Assembly (NCBI GenBank): GCA_003167515.1
Contig: PMSS01000310.1
Span: 2,039 to 35,411, forward strand
Direction of reading: 5' to 3'
Source of the DNA: Acidobacterium sp.
GTDB taxonomy: Bacteria; Acidobacteriota; Terriglobia; Terriglobales; Acidobacteriaceae
DNA: 33,373 nt
The notes below the pieces were generated by a model. The model saw only the letters and a list, made by a program, of their open reading frames with translations, made no database searches and was not told where the DNA came from. Below are positions 23,844-31,520 of this stretch, in pieces. The stretch's first letter is position 1. Each line of letters starts with the position of its first letter. The translations under genes were made by a program, and so were the position numbers.

Positions 23844-25934
23844 TTACGCCTCAGCCTTCTCCAGCGCCCGTTTGTAATCCGTCAGCGCCAGCAGCGGAAA
23901 ATAATCTCGATACAACGGATACGCCAGATAAAACACCCGTGGAAACCCAGTTCCGGTATAGATCGCCTGCCGTGTCTTGCCCTGCCCAAGACTCTCGTCC
24001 CAGGACCCGTGTCCCTGCTCATCCACTTGCTGCCTGGCCAATAGCCATTTGATGCCCTTCGCTACCGAGTCGCTTCTCTTGTCGCCGGCCGCCAGCAGCC
24101 CCAGAATCCCCCACGCTGTTTGCGAAGGCGTGCTTGCCCCTATACCGCGTGTCACCGGATCATCGTAGCTGTTGCAGCTCTCGCCCCATCCGCCATCGGC
24201 ATTCTGCACCATGCGGATCCACTCCGCCGCCTGCTGAATCTCCGGCTCGTGGTTCCACACCCCAATCGTCTCAAGCCCGCGCAGCACCAGAAACGTGCCG
24301 TACAGATAGTTCACGCCCCAGCGCCCGAACCAGCTGCCGTCCGCTTCCTGCTCGGAGTAGATGAACTTAATCGCCTTCTCCACGCGCCGGTCCTTGCGCG
24401 TGTAGCCGTACGTCGCCAGCATCTCGAGGATGCGTCCCGTGATGTCCACCGTCGGCGGATCCAGCATCGCGTTATGGTCCGCGAACGGAATGTGCTGGAA
24501 GATCATCTTCGTGTTGTCTTTGTCGAAGCTCGCCCAGCCACCGTTGCGGCACTGCATCGCGAAAACCCACTCGATGGCGCGCTGGCACACATCGTACTGA
24601 TAGCGTTCCCGCGGATTATCGACCTTGTTCAGCGCCAGAAGAACCTGCCCGGTATCATCGACATCCGGGTAAAACTCATTGTCAAACTCGAAGTACCATC
24701 CCCCCGGCGCCGCTCGCCGATTCTTCACGCTCCAGTCGCCCTTGTGGCGTACTTCCTTCGACAACATCCAGTCAGCCGCCTTCAGCAGCCGCGGATCCCT
24801 GCGATCGACCCCCGCCTCGCCCAGCGTGTAAACCGCCTGCGCCGTGTCCCACACCGGCGACATACACGGCTGCATCCGGAACGTCGCCTCCGGATAGTCC
24901 TTCGTCCCCCCCGGCTCATCGATGCCCAGCTTCTCAAACTCGTCCATCGCCCGAATCACCTGCGGATCGTCCAGCGAATACCCCAGGCACCGCAGCGCAA
25001 TAATCGAGTTCAGAATGGCCGGATAGATCGCGCCCAAACCATCGGACATCTCCAGCCGCTCCAGCATCCACTTCTGCGCCTTCTTCAGCGCCATCGAACG
25101 CAGCGGCCGAATGTGAATTCTCTCGAACCAGTGGATTATCCGGTCGAGGAAGATGAAGAAATTCCGCCAGCTGACCCTATGGGTCTTATCCCACTTCAAC
25201 CGCAGATCGGCGTTCTCGCGCCCACCCACAAATAATTCGCTGATCCCATGCTCCGGCGGAATCCTCTTGTACGGCTTCTTCGCATAAGCAATCGAGAGCG
25301 GAACCAGAATCGCCCGCGACCACGAAGAAATTTCGTAGATGTTGAACCAGAACCAGTTCGGAAACAGCACAATCTCCGGCGGGATCGCCGGCACCGAGTT
25401 GTACTCGTACTGCCCAAGCGAGCAGAGATAAATCTTCGTGAAGGTGTTGCACTCCGTCACGCCGCCATGCGCCAGGATCCACTCCCGCGTCTGCGTCAGA
25501 ATCGGATCGTCAGCCGGCCACCCCATCAACTTGCACGCGAAGTAGCACTTCACCGAAAGACTGATGTTCCCCGGCCCGCCCGGATAGAGCGACCAGCTTC
25601 CGTCCTCGTTCCGGTAGCGCATAATCTCCGTCAGCGCTCGCCGCATCTTCCCTTCATCGCCCGTGCCCAGCAGCACGTGCAGGAAGATATAGTCGGCCTC
25701 GAGCATCGAGTCGCCCTCGAGTTCCCCGCTCCAGTAGCCTTCCGGATGTTGCCGCGCCAGCATCGATTCCCGCGCGCGCTCAATCGCCAGCGCAACCTCT
25801 TCGGGCGCGGCGTCGATCCGCCCAAATTTCACACTGCTGGAAATCGGCCGAACCTCGGCAACTTTGGGAGCGCTGCCCGCACTTCCCGAAGGAGCGGTGC
25901 CTCTGGGCCGGACGGTTTCAAATGGTGTACTCAT
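23844..25934 (-). CDS. shc: Squalene-hopene cyclase
   Basis: Start at the ATG at 25934 (MSTPFETVRPRG, 696 residues); the 58 residues upstream in the track are not family-like. The catalytic motif is DVDDTGQVLLA, the D-x-D-D acid that protonates squalene. Several QW repeats are visible, such as EDGSWSLYPGGPGN, NGGWASFDKDN, EADGSWFGRWGVNYLYGT and NADGGWGE. The double alpha/alpha barrel length is typical. The enzyme is a monotopic membrane protein that cyclises squalene to hopene/hopanol. It lies between ispH (64 nt upstream) and hpnH (downstream), forming a precursor-to-hopanoid block. The Asp in VDD where many cyclases have ADD is a minor variation. No squalene synthase gene is in the window. 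Confidence 0.97.
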   Translation of the reverse strand: MSTPFETVRPRGTAPSGSAGSAPKVAEVRPISSSVKFGRIDAAPEEVALAIERARESMLARQHPEGYWSGELEGDSMLEADYIFLHVLLGTGDEGKMRRALTEIMRYRNEDGSWSLYPGGPGNISLSVKCYFACKLMGWPADDPILTQTREWILAHGGVTECNTFTKIYLCSLGQYEYNSVPAIPPEIVLFPNWFWFNIYEISSWSRAILVPLSIAYAKKPYKRIPPEHGISELFVGGRENADLRLKWDKTHRVSWRNFFIFLDRIIHWFERIHIRPLRSMALKKAQKWMLERLEMSDGLGAIYPAILNSIIALRCLGYSLDDPQVIRAMDEFEKLGIDEPGGTKDYPEATFRMQPCMSPVWDTAQAVYTLGEAGVDRRDPRLLKAADWMLSKEVRHKGDWSVKNRRAAPGGWYFEFDNEFYPDVDDTGQVLLALNKVDNPRERYQYDVCQRAIEWVFAMQCRNGGWASFDKDNTKMIFQHIPFADHNAMLDPPTVDITGRILEMLATYGYTRKDRRVEKAIKFIYSEQEADGSWFGRWGVNYLYGTFLVLRGLETIGVWNHEPEIQQAAEWIRMVQNADGGWGESCNSYDDPVTRGIGASTPSQTAWGILGLLAAGDKRSDSVAKGIKWLLARQQVDEQGHGSWDESLGQGKTRQAIYTGTGFPRVFYLAYPLYRDYFPLLALTDYKRALEKAEA

Positions 25935-25998
25935 GCCGTTTGAGAAAACCAGTTCCCCCCTGAATGTTCTTTGCTGTACTGATGCCCGCGCTGTCCGC

Positions 25999-27021
25999 TT
26001 AGACCCGGGCAGTTGCCGGCGGGGCAGACCGGATCGCCTGTACGATCTCCGGAGGAAGCCCGAACCGGACGTTTTCCGGCATGACCTCAACTTCCTCGAC
26101 CGTCCCAAAGCCGTTGTGCTTCAGGTACCCGATGACACCCTCGACCAGAATCTCCGGCGCCGAAGCCCCCGCCGTCACCGCCACGTTACGGACGCCCAGC
26201 AGCCACTCAGGATCGATCGCCTCGGCGTTGTCGATCAGATAGCCCTGCGTTCCCAGGTTCCGCGAGACCTCCACCAGGCGGTTCGAGTTCGAGCTGTTGT
26301 TCGAACCCACTACCAGTACCAGATCGGCGCTGTGAGCCACGTTCTTCACTGCAACTTGCCGATTCTCCGTCGCATAGCAAATGTCCTGCGAATGCGGCCC
26401 GACAATCTTCGGAAACTTCAGCTTCAGCGCCTGAATAATGTCGTGCGACTCGTCGAGCGACAACGTGGTCTGCGTCAGATACGCCACGTGCTCAGGGTCC
26501 GGCACATCGAGCGTCCGCACCTCTGCAACGCTCGATACCACCTGCGTCACGTTCGGCGCCTCACCCAGCGTGCCCTCAATCTCATCGTGATCGCGATGCC
26601 CAATCAGCACCAGCGAATACCCCTGCTGCGCAAACTTCACCGCCTCCACGTGGACCTTGGTCACCAGCGGGCAGGTCGCGTCGATCACCTTCAGCTTCCG
26701 TTCTTTCGACTGCTCGCGAACCGCCGGCGAAACGCCATGCGCCGAGTAGATCACCCGAGCTCCTTCAGGAACCTGGTGAATATCGTCGACAAAAATAGCG
26801 CCCTTTTCCGCCAGCTCATTCACCACAAAGCGGTTATGGACGATCTCCTTGCGGACATAAATCGGCGCGCCAAAGGTCTCAAGCGCAATGCGCACAATGT
26901 CGATCGCCCGCACCACACCCGCGCAAAACCCGCGTGGTTTGAGCAGGAGAACGCGTTTTTCCTCAGGCTTCGACGCCGAATGCCGGGGTGCGACTGGGGT
27001 CGCTGTAGTAATAGCACTCAC
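25999..27021 (-). CDS. ispH: 4-hydroxy-3-methylbut-2-enyl diphosphate reductase
   Basis: IspH (LytB) makes IPP and DMAPP in the last step of the MEP pathway using a [4Fe-4S] cluster. The three cluster cysteines are visible in PRGFCAGVVRAID, DATCPLVTKVH and QDICYATENRQ. The substrate-site patterns HNRFVV, SAHGVSP and VVGSNNSSNSNRL are also present. The track start at 27150 overlaps the neighbouring gene. I prefer the GTG at 27021 (340 residues), because a TATAAT lies 7 nt before it and the family core begins about 23 residues later. A short non-conserved Ala/Thr-rich leader then remains. It is the first gene of the ispH-shc-hpnH block and feeds squalene synthesis. Confidence 0.93.
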   Translation of the reverse strand: MSAITTATPVAPRHSASKPEEKRVLLLKPRGFCAGVVRAIDIVRIALETFGAPIYVRKEIVHNRFVVNELAEKGAIFVDDIHQVPEGARVIYSAHGVSPAVREQSKERKLKVIDATCPLVTKVHVEAVKFAQQGYSLVLIGHRDHDEIEGTLGEAPNVTQVVSSVAEVRTLDVPDPEHVAYLTQTTLSLDESHDIIQALKLKFPKIVGPHSQDICYATENRQVAVKNVAHSADLVLVVGSNNSSNSNRLVEVSRNLGTQGYLIDNAEAIDPEWLLGVRNVAVTAGASAPEILVEGVIGYLKHNGFGTVEEVEVMPENVRFGLPPEIVQAIRSAPPATARV

Positions 27022-27034
27022 GTTCTTTATTATA
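27022..27034 (-). promoter_or_regulatory. ispH: -10 element placed for a leaderless ispH transcript
   Basis: Reading the minus strand, a perfect TATAAT (27034..27029) is followed by 7 nt and then the GTG start codon at 27021. The expected transcription start falls on the GTG itself. No good -35 match is seen 17 nt upstream (CCGGGA) and no Shine-Dalgarno sequence lies between. This supports the chosen start and suggests a leaderless mRNA for the hopanoid block. Confidence 0.5.
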
Positions 27035-27094
27035 CCGTGAACCGCTGCACCTCCCGGTGGGCAGATTGTTTCCTCGTCCCTCCGACGCAGCCGA

Positions 27095-27520
27095 TCATCG
27101 AGCCGGGAAGCGATACTCCCGGCACTCGATAGCGTCGCCCCGAGAATCAACCTCGATCACGGTGTTCGTCAGGTCCCGTTCTCCCACACGTTCCAGCGCG
27201 GCTTGGAACAGCTCCCGCTGCTGCGCGGGCGGGACGTTAGGAACAATTACGATCAGTCCCGCGTGTACGGCTTCGCGACCGTAAAGGGCCATAAAGTCGG
27301 AGCCGTTATTCGTGACGAGCGCGTACTCCCGCTCCCGAATGAAGGCCATGAGCTGCCAATCCTTGTATCCGCCTAAGCCCAGATGGGCGACATGATCGGC
27401 GGGATGGCCTCCCCGGTGCGCCAAATCAACGAGTGAAGTGTGCAGGCACTCGTCGATCAGCAGCTTGACCATAATTGGGAGACGGAAAGGATTCGTAGGA
27501 CCTTCAGAACTGGCAGCCAT
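27095..27520 (-). CDS. DUF5615-family PIN-like protein, putative toxin
   Basis: I choose the ATG at 27520 because GGAGAG precedes it at good spacing (141 residues); an internal ATG at 27472 would begin directly at the domain (MVKLLIDECLHTSLVD). The core pattern of LLIDECL, a H-x-x-D-H-V-A segment (HPADHVAHLGLGGYKD), LVTNNGSDFMAL and GLIVIV matches DUF5615/Mut7-C-like proteins. These resemble PIN nucleases and are usually paired with DUF433 antitoxins. The acidic residues at the first strand and at NNGSDF would be catalytic. A DUF433 protein gene is upstream on the same strand, but 184 nt away rather than adjacent. Confidence 0.8.
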   Translation of the reverse strand: MAASSEGPTNPFRLPIMVKLLIDECLHTSLVDLAHRGGHPADHVAHLGLGGYKDWQLMAFIREREYALVTNNGSDFMALYGREAVHAGLIVIVPNVPPAQQRELFQAALERVGERDLTNTVIEVDSRGDAIECREYRFPAR

Positions 27521-27704
27521 AAATCTCTCCAACGATTCAGCGAACTGAACCCGTGTGGCGAGCTGCTGCTTGTCCTGTTCAGGAGGCGCGTTGCTACGCG
27601 ATGTCTAAGTCATCCTGGCGAATCGAATACAATCGGGTATCGCAAACGCCGGTGCCGTCACTGGCAGTATGCTATCTCGAAAATAGTTCTCCCTGCCATG
27701 AGAG

Positions 27705-28310
27705 CTACTTCCGTTTGAATTCCGTAACCCCTATCGGCTCTTGCCCCGCCCACGGCAGCCGCACCGGCCGCCCGCGCCGCGGAAAAGCCTTCAAGTAAAA
27801 CGGAGCCGCATTCACCTGGTCGGACCCAAGCGCCGGGTATCCCTCAAGAATCTCCTCCTCGCTCGCTCCCTGGGCCAGCATATCCGCCACCAGGTCGACA
27901 GGGATCCGGGTCCCCCGAAAGACCGGCGTCCCGCGCATAATTTCAGGATCGGAAACCACCATCCGCTGCACCTTCCGCAGCTGCGCCAGTTCCTTGTCCA
28001 CCGCGCGGCGAGCACTCCGCACCTCAATCACAAGCGCCTTGCCGCCTGTCACCCTCATGGCATCCACGTCCGGCTGACTCTCCACCGTCCGGGCAACTTC
28101 CCGCCGCACCGCCATCGGCAACAGCCGCACACCCTCTGCCTCAAGCCGGAGGTAGACCAGCTGCCCTCGCGATAGAAGCCGCTGCGACGCCTTGCCCCGT
28201 GATGCCCGCTGAGGTCGAATCAGCCGGCTATCTATCAACTTGTGCACCGTCTTCAACGGCAGCCTGGCCACCGCCGAGGCCTGCGCCGGTGTATAGCGAT
28301 CCTCGCTCAT
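27705..28310 (-). CDS. HTH-DUF433 protein, putative antitoxin
   Basis: The 201-residue protein joins two parts. Residues ~1-70 look like a MerR/HTH-type DNA-binding segment (YTPAQASAVARLPLKTVHKLID, then RLLSRGQLVYLRLEAEG). Residues ~118-185 are a DUF433 domain, with SDPEIMRGTPVFRGTRIPVD and EEEILEGYPALGSDQV, the consensus 'P.i..G.Pvi.GTRipv..i.....g.s.eeIl..yP.l'. The C-terminus (PRRGRPVRLPW) is short and basic. DUF433 proteins act as antitoxins to DUF5615 toxins. The fused HTH may provide operator binding. The ATG at 28310 has a TAGAAT 6 nt upstream. The 184-nt gap to the DUF5615 gene contains no ORF I can support. Confidence 0.8.
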   Translation of the reverse strand: MSEDRYTPAQASAVARLPLKTVHKLIDSRLIRPQRASRGKASQRLLSRGQLVYLRLEAEGVRLLPMAVRREVARTVESQPDVDAMRVTGGKALVIEVRSARRAVDKELAQLRKVQRMVVSDPEIMRGTPVFRGTRIPVDLVADMLAQGASEEEILEGYPALGSDQVNAAPFYLKAFPRRGRPVRLPWAGQEPIGVTEFKRK

Positions 28311-28316
28311 GACATA

Positions 28317-28322
28317 ATTCTA
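28317..28322 (-). promoter_or_regulatory. -10-like element 6 nt before the DUF433 gene start
   Basis: The minus strand reads TAGAAT (5/6 match to TATAAT), then TATGTC, then ATG. GGAG occurs upstream of the hexamer but is 12 nt from the ATG, too far for a usual Shine-Dalgarno sequence. The spacing matches three other candidate leaderless starts in the window. The -35 is unclear. Confidence 0.4.
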
Positions 28323-28535
28323 CTCCGAACAGGGAAGATTATCTGCAAATGCTCCCACTCCCTGTTCTCTGCGTATCCACCCCCCGCCAACCTATCCCAA
28401 CGGACGGGCATCCACCAGGTCGTAACCCATTGCGAAACAAAGCTGGATCACCCACCCATTAGCAATTAAGGTTCCCTCGCCCCTCCCACCTTCGGGTCAT
28501 TCGGCACATCGCTCCCACCGATCCGCGCGTCTAAA

Positions 28536-28604
28536 TTGCTAAGGAAATTCATCGGGATTTGCGAAGACTATTAATCAGGATCCGCTAAAGATATTCATCA
28601 GGAG
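28536..28604 (+). repeat. Three tandem 23-bp repeats upstream of the NmrA-like gene
   Basis: The 300-nt divergent gap 28311-28610 has no ORF. Its last part holds three head-to-tail 23-bp units at 28536, 28559 and 28582. Each has a GCTAAGGA/GCGAAGAC/GCTAAAGA block followed by ATTCATCGGG/ATTAATCAGG/ATTCATCAGG. The 10-bp second block recurs exactly every 23 bp. The last unit supplies the Shine-Dalgarno AGGAG of the NmrA-like gene. The repeats could bind a regulator or arise from slippage duplication. Confidence 0.75.
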
Positions 28605-28610
28605 CATTCG

Positions 28611-29492
28611 TTGAAAGTCTTAACCGTAGGCATTACCGGACAATTCGCCGCCCTCGTTGTTCCGGAGCTCAAGAAGCGCGGAATCGCCGTTCGCGCTCTC
28701 ATCCGCGACCAGCGCCACGCGGGAATCGCATTCGCCCGCGGCGCCGACGAAACCGTCCTCGGCAATCTCGAGAATCCCGGCAGCCTACGCAACGCCGCGG
28801 AAGGCGTCGACGGTATCTTTCACATCAATCCGGCCTTCTCGCCCAATGAATTCGACATGGGCATCGCCATGCTCGAAGCTGCCCGCGCCGCAAGCGTGGA
28901 AAGGTTCGTCTTCTCCGGCGTCATTCACCCCTCGATCCTCGGCTTGAGCAATCACGCCGCGAAACTTCCCGTCGAAGAAGTCCTCTATCAGTCAGGCATG
29001 AACTTCACCGTCCTGCAGCCCGCCATGTTCATGCAGAATTTCGACCGAAGCTGGAGCGACATCGTTCGCCGCGGCCGCTTCGCCCTTCCCTATTCCGTTC
29101 ACGCTCGCGCCTGCTACGTCGACTACCGCGACGTGGCCGAAGCCGCCGCCATCGCATTCGCAACCAACCGCCTCGACTATGGAACCTTTGAGCTGTGCGC
29201 CCCTGGCATGCTGAATCGCATCGAGGTTGCCGCTCTGATGAGCGAGGCGCTCGACTTCCCTGTCAAAGCGGGAGAGATCTCCTTCGACGAATGGGCGCAT
29301 GCCGCCCAACTGCCATCCGGACCGATGCGCGACGGCCTCCGCCACCTGTACGAGGACTACGACCGCCACGGATTTCCTGGAGGCAACGCCCTGGTTCTGC
29401 GCGCCATTCTCGAACGCGAACCCCGCACCCTCCGCCAATACATCCAGGAACTGGCGCACAGCGAGGAATACCAGTTGCTCCGCGCCTCGTAA
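28611..29492 (+). CDS. NmrA/atypical-SDR family NAD(P)-binding protein
   Basis: This 293-residue protein starts at a TTG with AGGAG 6 nt upstream. It has an N-terminal Rossmann fold (LTVGITGQFAALVVPELKKR), where the third glycine of the usual GxxGxxG is replaced. It continues with RALIRDQRHAG and GVDGIFHINP. The segments VERFVFSGVIHPS, NFTVLQPAMFMQNF and YVDYRDVAEAAAIAF are typical of NmrA-like atypical SDRs. These include quinone reductase-like and redox-sensing proteins, so the substrate cannot be deduced. The gene stands alone with a tandem-repeat array directly upstream. The HSCARG/NmrA type often lacks the catalytic Tyr-Lys pair, as seems true here. Confidence 0.85.
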   Translation: MKVLTVGITGQFAALVVPELKKRGIAVRALIRDQRHAGIAFARGADETVLGNLENPGSLRNAAEGVDGIFHINPAFSPNEFDMGIAMLEAARAASVERFVFSGVIHPSILGLSNHAAKLPVEEVLYQSGMNFTVLQPAMFMQNFDRSWSDIVRRGRFALPYSVHARACYVDYRDVAEAAAIAFATNRLDYGTFELCAPGMLNRIEVAALMSEALDFPVKAGEISFDEWAHAAQLPSGPMRDGLRHLYEDYDRHGFPGGNALVLRAILEREPRTLRQYIQELAHSEEYQLLRAS

Positions 29493-29503
29493 TCATCCCG
29501 GAG

Positions 29504-29535
29504 GCATGCATGCACATGCATGTCTTCGATATACT
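29504..29535 (+). promoter_or_regulatory. Double palindromic operator and -10 of the antitoxin-vapC operon at 29.5 kb
   Basis: Two adjoining 10-bp perfect palindromes, GCATGCATGC (29504-29513) and ACATGCATGT (29514-29523), share an ATGCAT core with centres exactly 10 bp apart, one helical turn. TATACT (29530-29535, 5/6 match) follows and lies 6 nt before the ATG at 29542, with no Shine-Dalgarno sequence between. The palindromes cover the -35/spacer region. This is the expected layout for autorepression by a dimeric antitoxin. Confidence 0.6.
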
Positions 29536-29541
29536 TGCGTC

Positions 29542-29781
29542 ATGCGCACCACCGTCGAAATGAAACCCGAGCATCGGAGTGCCTTGATTTCCATCGCTTC
29601 CCGCCGTGGAGAAAAGGGCTTCTCCGGAGTCCTCGCGGACGCCATCGATCTTTACCTGCGCTCCCAGGACGATGGGGCCAGGCGCAAGAAACTCCTGCTC
29701 TCACTCGGTGGCTCCATTTCTGCCGAAGAAGGAGAGCGGATGAGGCGGGTCGCTGCGGATCTCCGAAAGAACTGGCGATGA
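29542..29781 (+). CDS. Antitoxin (ribbon-helix-helix-like) of a VapC pair
   Basis: The real gene is hidden within a longer track ORF. The ATG at 29542 (MRTTVEMKPEHRSALISIAS, 79 residues) is chosen because it follows a -10 by 6 nt. The N-terminus alternates as a short strand (RTTVEM) followed by two helices (PEHRSALISIASRRG and GFSGVLADAIDLYLRSQ), in line with a ribbon-helix-helix dimer. The C-terminal ~30 residues are Lys/Arg/Glu-rich (RRKKLLLSLGG, then EEGERMRRVAADLRKNW) and would wrap the toxin. The stop overlaps the vapC ATG (ATGA), so the two are coupled. Palindromic operators upstream suggest autorepression. Confidence 0.82.
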   Translation: MRTTVEMKPEHRSALISIASRRGEKGFSGVLADAIDLYLRSQDDGARRKKLLLSLGGSISAEEGERMRRVAADLRKNWR

Positions 29782-30167
29782 TTCTCGCCGACACGGATGT
29801 TCTAATCGACTACCTCATCGGTCTGTCGCCCGCACGTGAACAAATCGCCCGGCTCATTGGTTCTGGTGTGTTGGAAACTACCACCGTCAACTGTTTTGAG
29901 ATCTTGAGTGGCGCTGACCAGGGACGGCAGGGCGACCCGTCGCGAGCCCTGGTCAGCGTCATTCCATCTCTGCCCCTGGACCTCCCCGCTGCCGAACGCG
30001 CAGCATCCATCCGCCGCCATCTTGATCGAATTGGCAAGTCCATCGGCATGGCCGACAGCCTCATCGCCGGCATCGCTCTTGCCAACGATCTGCCTCTGCT
30101 CACGCGCAATCGAAGCCACTTCTCCCGCGTGCCAAACCTGAAACTCGTCGATATCCAGAAAGTCTGA
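29778..30167 (+). CDS. vapC: PIN-domain toxin, VapC family
   Basis: The start is the ATG at 29778 overlapping the antitoxin stop; the track ORF beginning at 29520 is mostly a shadow. The 129-residue protein has PIN motifs: MILADTDVLIDYL (first Asp pair), VNCFEILSGA (Glu), SIGMADSLIAGIAL (second Asp) and LLTRNRSHFSRV. These give an Mg2+-dependent RNase typical of VapC. It is clearly different from the VapC at 16.8 kb, whose antitoxin is Phd-like. RNA target unknown. Confidence 0.92.
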   Translation: MILADTDVLIDYLIGLSPAREQIARLIGSGVLETTTVNCFEILSGADQGRQGDPSRALVSVIPSLPLDLPAAERAASIRRHLDRIGKSIGMADSLIAGIALANDLPLLTRNRSHFSRVPNLKLVDIQKV

Positions 30168-30275
30168 ACTCTCCCCTCCGCGGCTTGTTTTCTGAACGCT
30201 GAACGCTGTTCCCTGTTGCCTGCATTGTGACTCCCATCACATCCCACCCCGCCGCCCCCCTGCCAACCTATCCAC

Positions 30276-31520
30276 ATGGATATCCACCAGGCCATGACCA
30301 AGCTCGACTACGACCGCGCGCCCTTCCTCGCCATATGGGAGACGACCCAGGCCTGCGACCTCGCCTGCAAACACTGCCGCGCCTCCGCCCAGCCGCTGGC
30401 CCACGCCAGCCAGCTCAGCACTGCCGAAGCGAAGAACCTCATCGATCAGATCGCCGAACTCGAGGTCCCACTCTTCGTCTTCACGGGAGGCGACCCCCTC
30501 AAGCGCCCGGACATCTTCGAGCTCATCCAGCATGCCGCCGGCAAAGGAGTGCACGCCGCGCTCACCCCCAGCGCTACCCCGCTCCTTACGCGCGACGCCA
30601 TCTTCCGCATGAAAGATTCCGGCCTTTCGCGCCTCGCCGTTTCGCTCGACGGCTCCGTGCCCGCCATCCACGACTCCATCCGCGGCATTGCCGGTACCTG
30701 GGAGCGCACCGTCGAAGCCATCCACTGGGCCAACGAAGCGCAGCTGCCCATCCAGGTCCACACCGTCGTCAGCCGCCTCAACATCGCGGACCTCGACAAT
30801 CTTGCGACCCTCCTTACCCTCAAGCAAATCGTGATGTGGAGCTTCTTCTTCCTCGTCCCCGTCGGCCGCGGCAAGACCGACGACCTGCTCACCGCCCAGG
30901 AATTCGAAGACGTCTTCGCCAAAATGTGGGACCTCACCAAGCGCGTCCCCTTCGCCATCAAGACCACCGAAGCCATGCACTACCGCCGTTACCTCATCCA
31001 GCAACGCATGAAGGAAGGCCGCCCGACAACAGGCATCCACGACGACGCCGGCGCTCGTCCAACTGCGCATCCAACTGCCCACCAAGGCTGGACCGTCACC
31101 TCCGGTCATCCAGGCCAGGGCTCTGAAGCGAAGGCCGTAGGCTGGGCCACCAAGCGCGTCAACGACGGACGCGGCTTCGTCTTCATCTCCCACATCGGCA
31201 AGGTCTACCCCAGCGGCTTCCTCCCCATCGAAGGCGGCGACCTCCACACCGACTCCCTCGCCCACATCTACCAGGAGTCGCCCATCTTCCTCAAGCTGCG
31301 CGATTCCGGCCTGCTTCACGGCAAATGCGGCGCCTGCGAATACCGCAACATCTGCGGCGGATCCCGCGCCCGTGCCTACGCCGTCACCGGCGACATCTTG
31401 GCCGAAGAACCCTGCTGCATCTATCAGCCGCGCGGCTATCATCCCGACCCAAATCAAAAAGACGCTTCCCCTGCATGCGCCGCCCATGATCTGATTCAGT
31501 TAGAGGTTGCCCATTCTTGA
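30276..31520 (+). CDS. Radical SAM/SPASM protein, TIGR04053-like, coupled to hemY
   Basis: The 414-residue protein has the radical SAM motif CDLACKHC (Cys27, Cys31, Cys34) and a GGDPLKRPD segment that binds SAM. The C-terminal SPASM signature CGACEYRNICGG carries extra cluster ligands, with further Cys in EEPCCIYQP. The sequence opening (APFLAIWETTQACDLACKHC) resembles the AhbD/heme-d1-maturase-like branch and the TIGR04053 family. The stop overlaps the hemY TTG by 4 nt, so a porphyrin/heme role is inferred. A Pro/Ala/His-rich stretch near residues 252-285 looks like an insertion and contains an imperfect DNA palindrome. No strong Shine-Dalgarno sequence precedes the ATG at 30276. The large minus-strand ORF over it is a shadow. 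Confidence 0.85.
   Translation: MDIHQAMTKLDYDRAPFLAIWETTQACDLACKHCRASAQPLAHASQLSTAEAKNLIDQIAELEVPLFVFTGGDPLKRPDIFELIQHAAGKGVHAALTPSATPLLTRDAIFRMKDSGLSRLAVSLDGSVPAIHDSIRGIAGTWERTVEAIHWANEAQLPIQVHTVVSRLNIADLDNLATLLTLKQIVMWSFFFLVPVGRGKTDDLLTAQEFEDVFAKMWDLTKRVPFAIKTTEAMHYRRYLIQQRMKEGRPTTGIHDDAGARPTAHPTAHQGWTVTSGHPGQGSEAKAVGWATKRVNDGRGFVFISHIGKVYPSGFLPIEGGDLHTDSLAHIYQESPIFLKLRDSGLLHGKCGACEYRNICGGSRARAYAVTGDILAEEPCCIYQPRGYHPDPNQKDASPACAAHDLIQLEVAHS

Noticed and set aside
24120-27132. 371-, 231- and 422-aa plus-strand ORFs
   Set aside because: They are shadows of shc and ispH; the reverse strand has catalytic DVDD and three IspH cysteines.
30180-30215. GAACGCTGAACGCTGTTCCCTGTT short repeats before the radical SAM gene
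   Set aside because: Only two short direct copies (GAACGCT) are present, with no structure or clear role; treated as intergenic filler.
30237-31487. 416-aa minus-strand ORF, Gly/Asp/Val-rich
   Set aside because: It is antisense to the radical SAM/SPASM gene, whose cluster motifs are unambiguous. The acidic low-complexity composition is typical of a shadow in GC-rich DNA.
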